Assembly: GCA_029945945.1 (NCBI GenBank)
Contig: JAQSDM010000012.1
Span: 186,001-250,000 of the forward strand
Direction: 5' to 3'
DNA from: Algoriphagus sp.
GTDB taxonomy: Bacteria; Bacteroidota; Bacteroidia; Cytophagales; Cyclobacteriaceae
Length of the DNA: 64,000 nt
Shown one piece after another: positions 16,771 through 27,000 of this stretch. The position numbers and the translations under genes are program-made. The notes beneath the pieces were generated by a model. It had not been told where the DNA came from. It saw nothing but the letters and a program-made list of their open reading frames with translations, and made no database searches. The stretch's first letter is position 1; the number at the start of each line of letters is the position of its first letter.

Positions 16771-16774
16771 AGTT

Positions 16775-18328
16775 TTAAACTCCAAACAACAATCTCGTCG
16801 GATCTTCCAGCAATTGCTTCACGCGAACCAGGAAGCTTACTGACTCACGTCCATCGATGATTCGGTGATCATAAGAAAGTGCCAGATACATCATGGGAAG
16901 GATTTTCACTTCGCCGTTGACAGCCATCGGCCTTTCGACAATGTTGTGCATTCCCAAAATCGCTGACTGAGGAGCGTTGATGATCGGAGTAGACATCATG
17001 GACCCAAACACACCACCATTGGTGATAGTGAATGTTCCGCCTGTCATCTCTTCGATCGACAATTTATTGTCTCTTGCTTTGCCGGCAAGTCTTACAATCT
17101 CTTTTTCAATCTGGTCGAATGACATTGCTTCAGCATTTCTCACTACCGGAACAACCAATCCTTTTGGCGCAGATACGGCAATTGAGATATCGCAGTAATC
17201 ATTGAATATGATCTCGTTTCCGTCGATTTTTGCATTTACAGAAGGCCACTCCTGAAGAGCTACACAAACGGCTTTGGTGAAGAAGGACATAAAGCCCAAA
17301 CCCACTCCATGCTTTTCTTTAAACTGATCTTTGAACTTAGATCTCATGTCCATGATCGGCTTCATGTTTACCTCATTAAATGTGGTCAACATGGCTGTTT
17401 CATTTTTCACAGCAACTAAACGACGGGAAACAGTCTTTCTCAAGGAAGACATTTTCTCTCTTCGCTCGTTTCTTGCGCCGGCCACTATTGCTTTGGTTGG
17501 TTCAGCAGCTTTTGGAGCAGGTGCAGGACTTGGTGCAGCAACTGGTTTTTGAGCACTCATTGCATCTTCCTTAGTGATTCTTCCATCTTTTCCGGTTCCG
17601 GAAACTGCTGTCGGAGACACTCCTTTTTCTGCCAAAATTTTTGAAGCAGCTGGCGAAGCATGACCCGAAGCATAAGTTTCATTTCCGGAAGTCGAACCAG
17701 CTGCAGGAGCTTCCGCTTGTGGGGAAGGTACAGATGAGGCTGCTGAAGAACCATCTTCAGTTACCTCTATTTTACAAATCAAACCGCCTATTTCGAGTGT
17801 ATCACCCTCTTTGGCAACGTGCCGCAAAATACCAGTTGCCTCAGCAGGCAATTCAAAAGTTGCTTTATCAGAATCTACTTCTGCAATGATCTCATCAAGT
17901 TTCACGAAATCACCGTCCTTTTTCAGCCAATTGGCTAAAGTAACTTCAGTGATCGATTCTCCGACGGTCGGTACGATCATCGTTTTTACCTCACCGGTTT
18001 TTCCAGAGGCTGCGGAAACTGCAGGAGCAGAAGTTGGGGTTGTAGTTGACATAGGAACGGGAGTTGATGAAGATGATTCAGAAACTGAAGTTGAAGACTC
18101 CTCGATCACGCAGATTACTGCACCGATTTCAAGATTATCGCCTTCCTGAGCTTTGATTCGAAGCGTGCCGGAAGATTCTGCAGGAAGTTCAAAAGTGGCT
18201 TTATCAGACTCAAGTTCACATAGCACTTCATCCATTTGAACCTGATCTCCGTCTTTTTTGAACCATTTTCCAAGGGTTACTTCGGTGATCGACTCGCCCA
18301 CTGCAGGCACTTTAATTTCTTTGCTCAT
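16775..18328 (-). CDS. sucB: Dihydrolipoyllysine succinyltransferase (E2 of 2-oxoglutarate dehydrogenase) with two lipoyl domains
   Basis: 517 residues; transfers the succinyl group to CoA in the TCA cycle. Two tandem lipoyl domains are visible: residues 1-77 with the lipoyl lysine K43 in ESDKATFE, and about 114-190 with K155 in DSDKATFE. Ser/Thr/Pro/Ala-rich linkers join them to an E1/E3-binding domain (about 220-258, [13 protein letters not shown]). The acetyltransferase-type catalytic core (about 285-517) has the active site DHRIIDGR (H488, D492). Proteobacterial SucB usually has one lipoyl domain. It lies 95 bases after sucA on the same strand. Confidence 0.96.
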   Translation of the reverse strand: MSKEIKVPAVGESITEVTLGKWFKKDGDQVQMDEVLCELESDKATFELPAESSGTLRIKAQEGDNLEIGAVICVIEESSTSVSESSSSTPVPMSTTTPTSAPAVSAASGKTGEVKTMIVPTVGESITEVTLANWLKKDGDFVKLDEIIAEVDSDKATFELPAEATGILRHVAKEGDTLEIGGLICKIEVTEDGSSAASSVPSPQAEAPAAGSTSGNETYASGHASPAASKILAEKGVSPTAVSGTGKDGRITKEDAMSAQKPVAAPSPAPAPKAAEPTKAIVAGARNERREKMSSLRKTVSRRLVAVKNETAMLTTFNEVNMKPIMDMRSKFKDQFKEKHGVGLGFMSFFTKAVCVALQEWPSVNAKIDGNEIIFNDYCDISIAVSAPKGLVVPVVRNAEAMSFDQIEKEIVRLAGKARDNKLSIEEMTGGTFTITNGGVFGSMMSTPIINAPQSAILGMHNIVERPMAVNGEVKILPMMYLALSYDHRIIDGRESVSFLVRVKQLLEDPTRLLFGV

Positions 18329-18423
18329 AGGTTATTATTTTTCTTTTCCCTTCGGAAAGCAGAAACAAAATGAAATAATATTTTAAACGTTCTCAATTCT
18401 TTAAGAACAAGAATATTTGGATG

Positions 18424-21216
18424 TTACAGTTTTAAAGCTTTGGAAACTATCCCTTTTTGCTCTTCGACGTGAACTTTGTTGTATCCGGTCGCCGGGGATG
18501 CACTTGGCTTTCTCGCGATAAGATCCATCGGGATTTCTTTGTAAAGAAGTCTTAGCAAGTAATTCCAATAACCCATGTTTTCAGGCTCTTCCTGTACCCA
18601 AACCAATTCAGCTTTTGGATAATTTGCCAAAACCTCGAGGATTTGCTTTTTAGGAAGCGGATGAAGTTGCTCCAAACGAACGATTGCTACATTTTTTACT
18701 TTTTCCTTTTCGCGAGCTTCCTCAAGATCATAATATATTTTGCCCGAGCAAAGAACAACTCTTTCAACGTTTTTTGGATCAACAGAAGTATCAGGAAGAA
18801 CTTCTCTGAATCGTCCGCTGGTAAATTCAGCCAAAGGCGATACAACTTTTGGATGTCTCAAAAGTGATTTTGGAGACATGACCACACAAGGCTTTCTGAA
18901 CTCCCATGTTTGCTGTCTTCTCAGCAAATGGAAGAAATTGGAAGGCTCAGTGATATTGGCAATAATCATATTGTACTCCGCTGCGAGCTGAAGGAATCGC
19001 TCAGGGCGGGCATTTGAGTGCTCCGGACCCTGACCTTCATATCCATGAGGAAGGAGCATGACGAGTCCATTCATTCTCTGCCATTTGGATTCACCGGAAG
19101 AAATAAATTGGTCAATCATGGTCTGGGCACCGTTGGCAAAATCTCCAAACTGAGCTTCCCAAATCGTCAATGAATTGGGATTAGCCATTCCATATCCATA
19201 CTCAAAACCAAGAACGGCATATTCTGAAAGAAGCGAATTATAGATCTCGAAGTGACCTTTGCCACCTTTCATCTCTTTCAAAGAATTGTAAGGCTGATTC
19301 GTATTTGCATCATGAATTACAGCATGACGGTGAGAGAATGTGCCTCTTTGAACGTCCTGACCTGTGAGTCTTACAGTTTTACCATCGAGAACCAATGATC
19401 CGTAAGCCAGTAGTTCAGCGCTAGCCCAATTGAGTTCTTTGGTTTGGAAGAACATATCCTTGCGTTGCTTCATCTGAGCTTCAATCTGCTTGATTGGCTT
19501 AAATCCCTTTGGGATAAAAGTCAAGGCATCAGCCACTTTTTCAATAACAGCCAGGTCAATCCCGGTTTCCGGAGATTTGTCGAAATCTTCAGGTGTAGAT
19601 CTCCTTAAGCTTGCCCATTCTCTTTCAAACTTCGTAGCCTGATAAGGAAGAGGCTTTTCTTTAACCATATTCAAACGATCCTGAAGGAGTTGTCTGAATT
19701 CCTCATCCATCTGAGATGCGATTTTTGCGTCAATATCCCCACGCTCGGTGAGTTTTTTCACATAGATTTCTCTTGGATTGGGGTGTTTGGAGATAATATT
19801 ATAAAGTTCCGGTTGAGTGAATTTTGGTTCGTCAGATTCATTATGACCATGTCGTCTGTAGCAGACCATGTCAACAAAAATATCCTTGCTGAATTTTTGT
19901 CTGAATTCGGCAGCAAGTCTCGCAGCAAAAACCACTGCTTCCGCATTGTCACCATTTACGTGGATTACTGGAGCATCTATGATTTTGGCAACATCAGTAC
20001 AATAAATCGAAGTACGGGCATCATCAAAATCAGTAGTAAATCCAACCTGATTGTTAATTACAAAATGGATGGTTCCTCCGGTGTTGTATCCTTTCAGACC
20101 AGCCATCTGTGTTACTTCATAGACAATTCCTTGTCCGGCAACAGCTGCATCTCCGTGAATCAAGACAGGAAGGGCTTTTCTCGCATCGCCTTTGTGTTGG
20201 GAATCTATTTTAGCTCTGATAAAACCTTCTACAACAGGATTTACAGCTTCAAGGTGGGAAGGATTTGGGGCTAGTTTGAGGTGAACTTTCTTATGCTCGG
20301 GAGTAATGATGTCACTGGAATAACCCATGTGATATTTCACATCCCCATCTCCCATGGTAAGATCAGGTTTTGCTGTTCCTTCAAATTCAGAAAATATTTG
20401 CTCATAGGTTTTTCCCATGATATTCGCCAGGACATTCAGACGACCTCGGTGAGCCATCCCGATCATCACTTCCTCAACACCCAAATGAGCCGAAGCATTG
20501 ATAAGTGCATCTAAAAATGGAATTGTAGTTTCCCCTCCTTCAAGGGAAAATCTCTTTTGACCGAGGTATTTGGTATGAAGGAAGTTCTCAAATACAACTG
20601 CCTGATTCAGTTTAAAAAGAATTCTTTTCTTTTCGTCAACTGAAGGATTGAATGCAAGTGCTTCTTCTTCAACTTTGGTTTTGAACCAATCCAGCATCTC
20701 AACATCTCTAATATAGAGATACTCGAATCCCATCGGTCCTTCATAAATAGTCTTCAAGGCATCGATAATACCAGAAAGCTTGGCGGCTCCAATCCCGATT
20801 TCATTTCCGGCCTGGAATTCTACATTCATGTCCTCAAGGCTTAATCCAAAATTTTCAGGATCGATCATGGCCTTTCGGTCACGTCTTTCTCTGACAGGAT
20901 TGGTCTTGGACCTTAAATGTGCCCTTGAACGATATGCATGAATCAATGCTCTGACTTTAATCTCTTTTGGCAAGAGTTCCATATCCATAATGGTCCCAGG
21001 AGATGCAAGGGCACCACTTTTTTGAATTGGAGCAGAAAGCTGAGCTGGTTGAGCATGCCCATTTACTTCCTCAGTGTAATTGGATAAAGCAAAATCAAAT
21101 CCGTCAAAAAACTCCTTCCAGCTTGGATCAATGGATGCCGGATCAATTTTGTAAGAAGAATAAAGCTCATCTATGTAAGAAACATGAGCATTGGCGATAT
21201 AGGAGAATTTATCCAT
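18424..21216 (-). CDS. sucA: 2-oxoglutarate dehydrogenase E1 component
   Basis: 930 residues, full length. It decarboxylates 2-oxoglutarate with thiamine diphosphate and passes the succinyl group to the lipoyl domains of SucB. Recognised segments are the N-terminal E2-binding helix (SYIDELYSSYKIDPASIDPSWKEFF), GMAHRGRLNVL (about 260), HGDAAVAGQGIVYE (about 355), the ThDP-binding GDNAEAVVFAARLA (about 420), GHNESDEPKFTQP (about 460), and the transketolase C-terminal half with ERFLQLAAE. First gene of the sucA-sucB-lpdA set. TATATTTG on the minus strand about 72 bases upstream is a candidate -7 element. Confidence 0.97.
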   Translation of the reverse strand: MDKFSYIANAHVSYIDELYSSYKIDPASIDPSWKEFFDGFDFALSNYTEEVNGHAQPAQLSAPIQKSGALASPGTIMDMELLPKEIKVRALIHAYRSRAHLRSKTNPVRERRDRKAMIDPENFGLSLEDMNVEFQAGNEIGIGAAKLSGIIDALKTIYEGPMGFEYLYIRDVEMLDWFKTKVEEEALAFNPSVDEKKRILFKLNQAVVFENFLHTKYLGQKRFSLEGGETTIPFLDALINASAHLGVEEVMIGMAHRGRLNVLANIMGKTYEQIFSEFEGTAKPDLTMGDGDVKYHMGYSSDIITPEHKKVHLKLAPNPSHLEAVNPVVEGFIRAKIDSQHKGDARKALPVLIHGDAAVAGQGIVYEVTQMAGLKGYNTGGTIHFVINNQVGFTTDFDDARTSIYCTDVAKIIDAPVIHVNGDNAEAVVFAARLAAEFRQKFSKDIFVDMVCYRRHGHNESDEPKFTQPELYNIISKHPNPREIYVKKLTERGDIDAKIASQMDEEFRQLLQDRLNMVKEKPLPYQATKFEREWASLRRSTPEDFDKSPETGIDLAVIEKVADALTFIPKGFKPIKQIEAQMKQRKDMFFQTKELNWASAELLAYGSLVLDGKTVRLTGQDVQRGTFSHRHAVIHDANTNQPYNSLKEMKGGKGHFEIYNSLLSEYAVLGFEYGYGMANPNSLTIWEAQFGDFANGAQTMIDQFISSGESKWQRMNGLVMLLPHGYEGQGPEHSNARPERFLQLAAEYNMIIANITEPSNFFHLLRRQQTWEFRKPCVVMSPKSLLRHPKVVSPLAEFTSGRFREVLPDTSVDPKNVERVVLCSGKIYYDLEEAREKEKVKNVAIVRLEQLHPLPKKQILEVLANYPKAELVWVQEEPENMGYWNYLLRLLYKEIPMDLIARKPSASPATGYNKVHVEEQKGIVSKALKL

Positions 21217-21287
21217 GGGTGCGTTAATCTGAACTAGGCAAAACTAACGTCAATTAACCGTATAAAAAAACCGCTTATTTGGTTTTG

Positions 21288-21295
21288 CAAATATA
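21288..21295 (-). promoter_or_regulatory. Candidate -7 promoter element for sucA
   Basis: TATATTTG on the minus strand matches the Bacteroidota consensus TAnnTTTG. A TTTTG lies about 15 bases further upstream, slightly closer than the usual -33 spacing. It implies a leader of about 65 bases. Confidence 0.5.
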
Positions 21296-21351
21296 TGTTT
21301 TGGATTTCAGCAAAAAGTAAAAAATACTGGTTCTTAACTCTACCTATTTAC

Positions 21352-21375
21352 AAAAAAAAAATTTTTGGGGGGGGG
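21352..21375. repeat. Homopolymer cluster A10-T5-G9
   Basis: Ten A, five T and nine G follow each other directly in the gap between the sucA promoter and the SusC-operon terminator. A run of nine G is rare in a genome of this base composition. It is either a hypermutable tract or an assembly/sequencing artefact. Confidence 0.8.
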
Positions 21376-21408
21376 ATTTACACCACATTTATCCAAATAC
21401 CCTAAAAC

Positions 21409-21439
21409 AAAAAAAGCAGCGCCCAATGGACGCTGCTTA
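21409..21439 (-). terminator. Terminator of the SusC/SusD operon
   Basis: On the minus strand AAGCAGCG and CGCTGCTT form an 8-bp GC-rich stem with a 9-base loop followed by a run of Ts (A-run 21409-21415 on the plus strand). It is 22 bases after the stop at 21461. Confidence 0.92.
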
Positions 21440-21460
21440 GTATATTAATCTTAAGATAAT

Positions 21461-22408
21461 TTATCTAAGAGTGGATGGCCAAGGCTTACCTGCGTTTGAC
21501 TTCAGGGAAACTTTGCCTTTTTCGCCATCTCCATTGATCCAGACGAATACTAAGTCTGTACCATTGTTGCTGACAAAATTGAAGGTGTAACTTACACCAT
21601 ACTTATCCGCACCAGAAAACGAAAGTGCTCCGCAAGCATCGTTGATTCGTACGTTTCCTGATCCCCACGTATCACCATAACAAGCCCAGAATCCGAAAGT
21701 AGCGTCAGATACAGTATATGCTCCTGGAGAACCAGCTACAGCAGTAAATTTAACTTTACCAGTAATCGGCGCTGCGCAATCTCCGTAGATTGATTCCATT
21801 TCAGTTTGGGTGTAGCTAAATTCGCCAGCCAAATCAGAAGGACAAACTACGCTGACCGGATATTGGAATGGAGAAGCATAGAAAGGAGCACCTGCAACGT
21901 TAGTAGTAACGTTATCAGAACTGAATTTTCTACCAAACTTGTCATTCAATACCAGTCTGAATTCAAACACATCTCCACCTGCGATATCAGCAAGTTTCAA
22001 ACCTACCGCAGCCAAAGTCTCCGCTGATGTAACCACAAAGGATGTCCTCAGGAATCTTGAATCTGCATTTGGAGCAAAATCAGTCTTTTGCAAAGTCTTC
22101 ACCAACACGTCTGCGGTTGGAGTATACTTAAGACCTACACCAGGAATCAATCTTCTGTGACGAACTCTGATTTCTACTGTTTCCACAGTACCACCGTCTT
22201 CTGCATCCACTGCTTCAAGAGTCAAAGCGAATTTTGCATTAGCCAAGTCAAAGAAGTTGAAGGTAGTGCTTGTACGAGCAATCGTCCTCAGGTATGCACC
22301 TGTATCGAACGTAGAGTAAGGAATATTTGGCTCGACGAAGTCTCTACAAGAACTCAGGAAAACCAAAGCACCTGCCAATAAGCCAAAACTATATTTTAAC
22401 ATTTTCAT
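21461..22408 (-). CDS. SusE/F-position lipoprotein of unknown ligand
   Basis: 315-residue lipoprotein (signal ends LSSC, C21), encoded right after SusD. The body is beta-rich: a first part with an immunoglobulin-like look (about 50-170, ending DKFGRKFSSDNV) and a second part with paired cysteines (CPSDLAGEF, GDCAAP, FWACYGD, DACGALSF) that probably form disulfides. Proteins in this position usually sit on the outer surface and help bind the ligand of the SusC/D transporter. No glycan-binding module is recognisable, so the ligand is open. Confidence 0.75.
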   Translation of the reverse strand: MKMLKYSFGLLAGALVFLSSCRDFVEPNIPYSTFDTGAYLRTIARTSTTFNFFDLANAKFALTLEAVDAEDGGTVETVEIRVRHRRLIPGVGLKYTPTADVLVKTLQKTDFAPNADSRFLRTSFVVTSAETLAAVGLKLADIAGGDVFEFRLVLNDKFGRKFSSDNVTTNVAGAPFYASPFQYPVSVVCPSDLAGEFSYTQTEMESIYGDCAAPITGKVKFTAVAGSPGAYTVSDATFGFWACYGDTWGSGNVRINDACGALSFSGADKYGVSYTFNFVSNNGTDLVFVWINGDGEKGKVSLKSNAGKPWPSTLR

Positions 22409-22426
22409 ATTATTTCGATTTGTTGG

Positions 22427-24064
22427 TTAGTAGTTCCAAGAATTTCCAGAAGGATTGGTATCCCAGAATACTTTTACCCCTTGGTCAGCTTTCTGAACAG
22501 CCTTTGTATTGGTAACCATATAAACGTTAGGATAGAAGAATGAACGAGGGAAAGTTCCTGCGTTCGTTTCCAAACCTGGTTGCATTTTCTCAGGCTGACC
22601 AGTTCTTCTGTAAAGGTTATAAGACTCAACACCGTTACCGAAAAGAGCAATCCAATACTCACGACCGATGATAAACATCTTGTTTGGAGCAGTATCAAAC
22701 TCTTTTCCTACATAAGATGTATAATTTTCAACAAGCTTAGTATAATCAGCAGCAGGAGTGAAAGCTAACACTGCCGCAGCATCACCAGATGCTACAGAGA
22801 AGGATCTTACATATTCCATTTGCTTCTTGATACCAGAAAGAAGAAGAGCTTTCGCGTCTCCGGCTACACCCATAGTCTGAACAGCTTCTGCCAACATGAA
22901 ATCAACATAAGCTGACAGCATGATAGGGTGAACACCTTCACCTTTTGCTCCTAGAGCAGGATTGTTTACCGGAAGATTCACGTTGTTGTCAAATCGACCT
23001 CCGGCAGGATAAAGACCCCAAACAGTTCTCTTCAAACCATCTGGTGGAATACCATCCGGATCCAGGTGATCACGACCCCAATATCCTCTCTGTCCAGGCA
23101 GGCAATAAATGAAACCACCAGACAGATAATGAGGAGGAGCAATCTGAGTCAGACACTCTATTTCCTCAGGGTTAGTTGGATTCGCATTTACCTGACGATA
23201 GAAATAGTAGCGAGCTCTTGGATCGTCAAATCCTTTTTGTTCAGTTAAATGCCACATGAAATACGTAGACATGTAGTCACCCCCACCATTAGTATAAGAA
23301 CCAGCAAATCTTGGGTGCCTGGAATCCGGATCAGCAGAAGTTGTACCAAATTTGAAAACGAAATCATCTCCGGCTTTCAGGAAGTTATTCTCAGTTACCA
23401 AAGCAGTTATCGCAGCTTTAGACTCAGCAGCTTTCACCAATTTAAGATTCAAATGATATCTAAGCTTCAAAGTATTAACCAAGCGAATCCATTTGGTATA
23501 GTTTCTTGCATAGTAATAATCATTCGGAGTTCCTGCAGAAACAGTAGCCTTAAAGTGAGCATCAGCTTCGTTCAATGAAGCTAATGCTGCTGCGTAAACA
23601 GAAGAACCGCCATCTGCTTCAGGATTGAATTCATTTGGATCTAATGCTTTTGAGTAAGGAACATCACCATAAGAATCTACCAGGTGAAATAAGACCATCG
23701 CTTCAATTGTTTTTGCAATACCTAAGTGTCTTTGAAGGTTTGCATCAGTTGCTAAAGTCTCCAAAAACTTGATATCATTTAAAATATTGGCATAAGCAGT
23801 TGTCCAGTAACCATTGGTAGAACCAATAGTGTATGCACCTTCGTACTGAGCACTTCCCTGATTCAACTGTCGAGTCAATCTCATACCATTGTTGCCAACG
23901 GTATTAAAGAAGCCCTGATAATCAAGCTGAATTCTGTTCAGAAGGAAGTCCGGAGATGCAGTCGCAGCAGTTACCGCGTTTGGATCATCCAGCAAATCGA
24001 GGTCACATGAGGTTGCAAATATCATACTTGCAGCAATCATCAGACTATATATTTTTCTTTTCAT
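22427..24064 (-). CDS. SusD/RagB-family nutrient-binding lipoprotein
   Basis: 545 residues, lipoprotein signal ending FATSC (C20). The conserved SusD-like N-terminus (LDLLDDPNAVTAATASPDFLLNRIQ) and helical TPR-type segments such as IEAMVLFHLVDSYGDVPYSKAL mark the SusD_2-like branch (PF12771 from memory). It forms the lid of the outer-membrane SusC channel and binds the substrate first. The SusC gene lies 18 bases upstream and the accessory lipoprotein 18 bases downstream, all on the minus strand. The substrate is unknown because no glycoside hydrolase or peptidase is in the unit. Confidence 0.93.
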   Translation of the reverse strand: MKRKIYSLMIAASMIFATSCDLDLLDDPNAVTAATASPDFLLNRIQLDYQGFFNTVGNNGMRLTRQLNQGSAQYEGAYTIGSTNGYWTTAYANILNDIKFLETLATDANLQRHLGIAKTIEAMVLFHLVDSYGDVPYSKALDPNEFNPEADGGSSVYAAALASLNEADAHFKATVSAGTPNDYYYARNYTKWIRLVNTLKLRYHLNLKLVKAAESKAAITALVTENNFLKAGDDFVFKFGTTSADPDSRHPRFAGSYTNGGGDYMSTYFMWHLTEQKGFDDPRARYYFYRQVNANPTNPEEIECLTQIAPPHYLSGGFIYCLPGQRGYWGRDHLDPDGIPPDGLKRTVWGLYPAGGRFDNNVNLPVNNPALGAKGEGVHPIMLSAYVDFMLAEAVQTMGVAGDAKALLLSGIKKQMEYVRSFSVASGDAAAVLAFTPAADYTKLVENYTSYVGKEFDTAPNKMFIIGREYWIALFGNGVESYNLYRRTGQPEKMQPGLETNAGTFPRSFFYPNVYMVTNTKAVQKADQGVKVFWDTNPSGNSWNY

Positions 24065-24082
24065 TGTCTTAGTAGTTTGGGA

Positions 24083-27000
24083 TTAGAATGTTAGAACTAT
24101 AGTTCCACCTAATCTTTTGGAGCTAGGTCCTGTTACGAAGTCGAAACCTAAACCGTTACCAACTCCTGTTCCCAACACGTCTGTATCATAGTTCATGTTT
24201 GGAGGGAAGTTCAAGGCAAGGAACCATAAGTTAGTTCCGCTCAAAGCAATAGAAGCTCTCTTGAATGGAGTCTTGGACATCAAAGAAGATGGTACCTGAT
24301 AAGCCAAAGACACCTCACGAAGACGAATCATAGATCCGTCAAACACGTTTGGAAGATCAGTAGCACCCTGATAACCCGAGAAGAAGTAATCAGAAGCTGA
24401 GATTTGGTAATCGTTTGGAGTTCCGTCTTCTTTCACACCCGGCATGATGAAGGTAAGCTCTCTGTCAGCAACCGGATCTTTTGTCACACCTCTTGCAAGA
24501 GTTGCAGTCACAGTACTTGAGAAGATATCTCCCTTGTGTCTGTACTCCATCATGGCAGAGAGAGTGAATCCTTTGAATGAGAACGTGTTGATCCATGAAG
24601 CATTAAATTTCGGGTTTGGATCACCCAAGATCTGAAGTTCAGCAGAAGGCTTTTGAAGACCGTTTGACAAAATGATCGGCTGACCAGTAGCCTCGTCTCT
24701 TTCAAAACCTGTACCCTTGATAATGTTAAATGGTTGACCAGGAATAGCGAAGTTACCAAGGTCAGTAAAGCCTGCAACAACAACTTCTTCCAAACCTCCA
24801 CCTAACTCCATTACCAAAGATCGGTACATACCATAGTTCAAGGTAGTCTCCCACGTGAAGCCTGAAGCAGTTGAAACCGGAACAATATGAGTCTGGAATT
24901 CAATACCTCTGTTTCGGATCTTACCAATGTTGATTGCTGTGGAAGTAAAACCAGTGGAAGGATCAATAGGTGCTTGCGTAATCAAGTCGTTTGTGTTTTT
25001 CTCATAAAGAGAAAGATCAAATCTTAATTTGTTATTGAACATTACTGCTTCAACACCAAACTCAAGTTCCTCATGAAGCTCCGGCTTCAGGTTTGGATTA
25101 CCTAAGGTATTGGATACTGAGTGAGTCTGAGTTACAACACCACCTCTGTCAAATGCTCTGGCAGACTGTGCAAGCGTATTTCTTGTACTGTAAGGACGGG
25201 GGAAGCCTGCAGAAGTACCGTAACCCAATCTCAATTTCAAGTCATTCAAAGTGGAAGAATTCCAGTCGAATGCTGTTGAAGGGAGGAAGGAAATTGATGC
25301 TCCAGGATAAAGTATTCTTCTGTTTTCTTCTTCAACTGTAGAAGTCCAGTCATTTCTTGCAGATACGTTCAAAAACAAGTAGTCAGCGTAATCAAACGTC
25401 AAGTTGGCGTAGATACCCATTCTTCTTTCCTCCTGAGTATAGTTCAAACCTCCACCGCTATATGCATCTGTACTCGCCGAAGTAGTGAAGTTGCTGTGAC
25501 GGAACAATCCGAAAGCCAGCTGATTTTGAGAAGCTATACCGTTCTGCTCATAATTATCATAACGGGAGTTACCACCCAGCAATGCACTCATACCAAATTT
25601 GTCAGAAAATTCTTTCTTCCAATTCAAAACCAAATCCTGATTCCAGATGGTATTTGTAATATTGATTGATCTGTAGTATCCATTTCTGGTAGCCAAGTTT
25701 GCAGTTGCTCCACCCTTGTTATATCTCACTTCCTGCTGTTCTGTATAAGTATCCAAACCTAAACGGTAGGTAATAGAGAAATTATCAGTGACATCATAAT
25801 TCAATGAAGTTGAGTTGAAGAAACGCTGCACATCTGATGAATTCACATAGTTTTTCACCAACCAGTTAGGGTTTGTGATGTCGTTACCACCTCTGTAGTA
25901 AACAGAAGCTTTAGTAACAGGATCCTCATAAGGCAAGTTTTTCAAGTCCACCGAACGTGGAGTAAAAAGAACATGACCAAATACAGAAGGAATATCACTT
26001 CCTGAACCTGTTGAAGCGTTAACAGGAGGAGAAAGAAGATCAGTGATCGCAAAAGTAAACGATGAATTTACAGAAAGCTTGTCAGTGATGGCTGAGTTCA
26101 TACCCAAACCAAAATTGTATTTCTTCAATTCGTTCCCAGGAACATATCCTTCATCATCCGTGTAACCAAAACTTGCAGAATATCCTGTCTTATCAGATCC
26201 TCCCGCGATTTGTACTGAAGTATTACTTACGAGTCCGGTTCTGAAGAAAGCAGTAGTAGGATCTTCGTAAGCTTTGTACTCATAATCAATAGGCTTTCCA
26301 CCAACAACACCATCAACCCAGAATTGAGGGAATGCATTTCTGATAGATGCAACTGAAGAAACAGCATAAGGGTGAGGTACTACGGATCCTATATCCATTC
26401 TACCACCGAAGTTGGAGAAGAAGTTACCATTACCTTGCTGAAAACCATTACCATAGATCTGACCGTAAGTTGGCAAAGAAGCAGCCTTGTTGGAGAAGAA
26501 CGATTGGTTGATAGTTACTTCAGCTGCTTTTCTTTTAGAAGCCCCTGATTTGGTAGTAATCAATATTACACCATTTCTTCCCTGATCACCATAAAGTACT
26601 GTTGCAGAGAGACCTTTCAATACCGACATTGATTCGATGTTGTTTGGATCAATATCCAGGAATCTCGAAGAAGTGGCAGCACCACCAGTTGTGAAACCGT
26701 TTTGAGCGTTTGTACTTGTGTTGAATGGTACACCGTCTACAATGAACAAAGGCTGGTTAGAACCGGTAGCAGAAGAATAACCTCTGATTACCATGTTGGT
26801 TCCTGAACCAGACATACCATTTGTAGATGTGATATTCACACCCGGTACTTTTCCTTGCAATACGCGAGCAACATCTTGCTCTGGACGGTTTGTGAGCTGC
26901 TCGTCATCTACTGTGGTGACTGCATAGCCCAGGGCTTTTTTCTCCCTTTCGATACCGATCGCCGTTACTACCACTTCGGATAGCTGAGCAGCATCGGTTA

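Noticed and set aside
19690..20274. 194-codon plus-strand open frame
   Set aside because: Antisense to sucA, which has full-length family motifs.
21367..21375. G9 as a phase-variable coding tract
   Set aside because: It lies between genes, not inside any reading frame, so at most it could affect promoter spacing.
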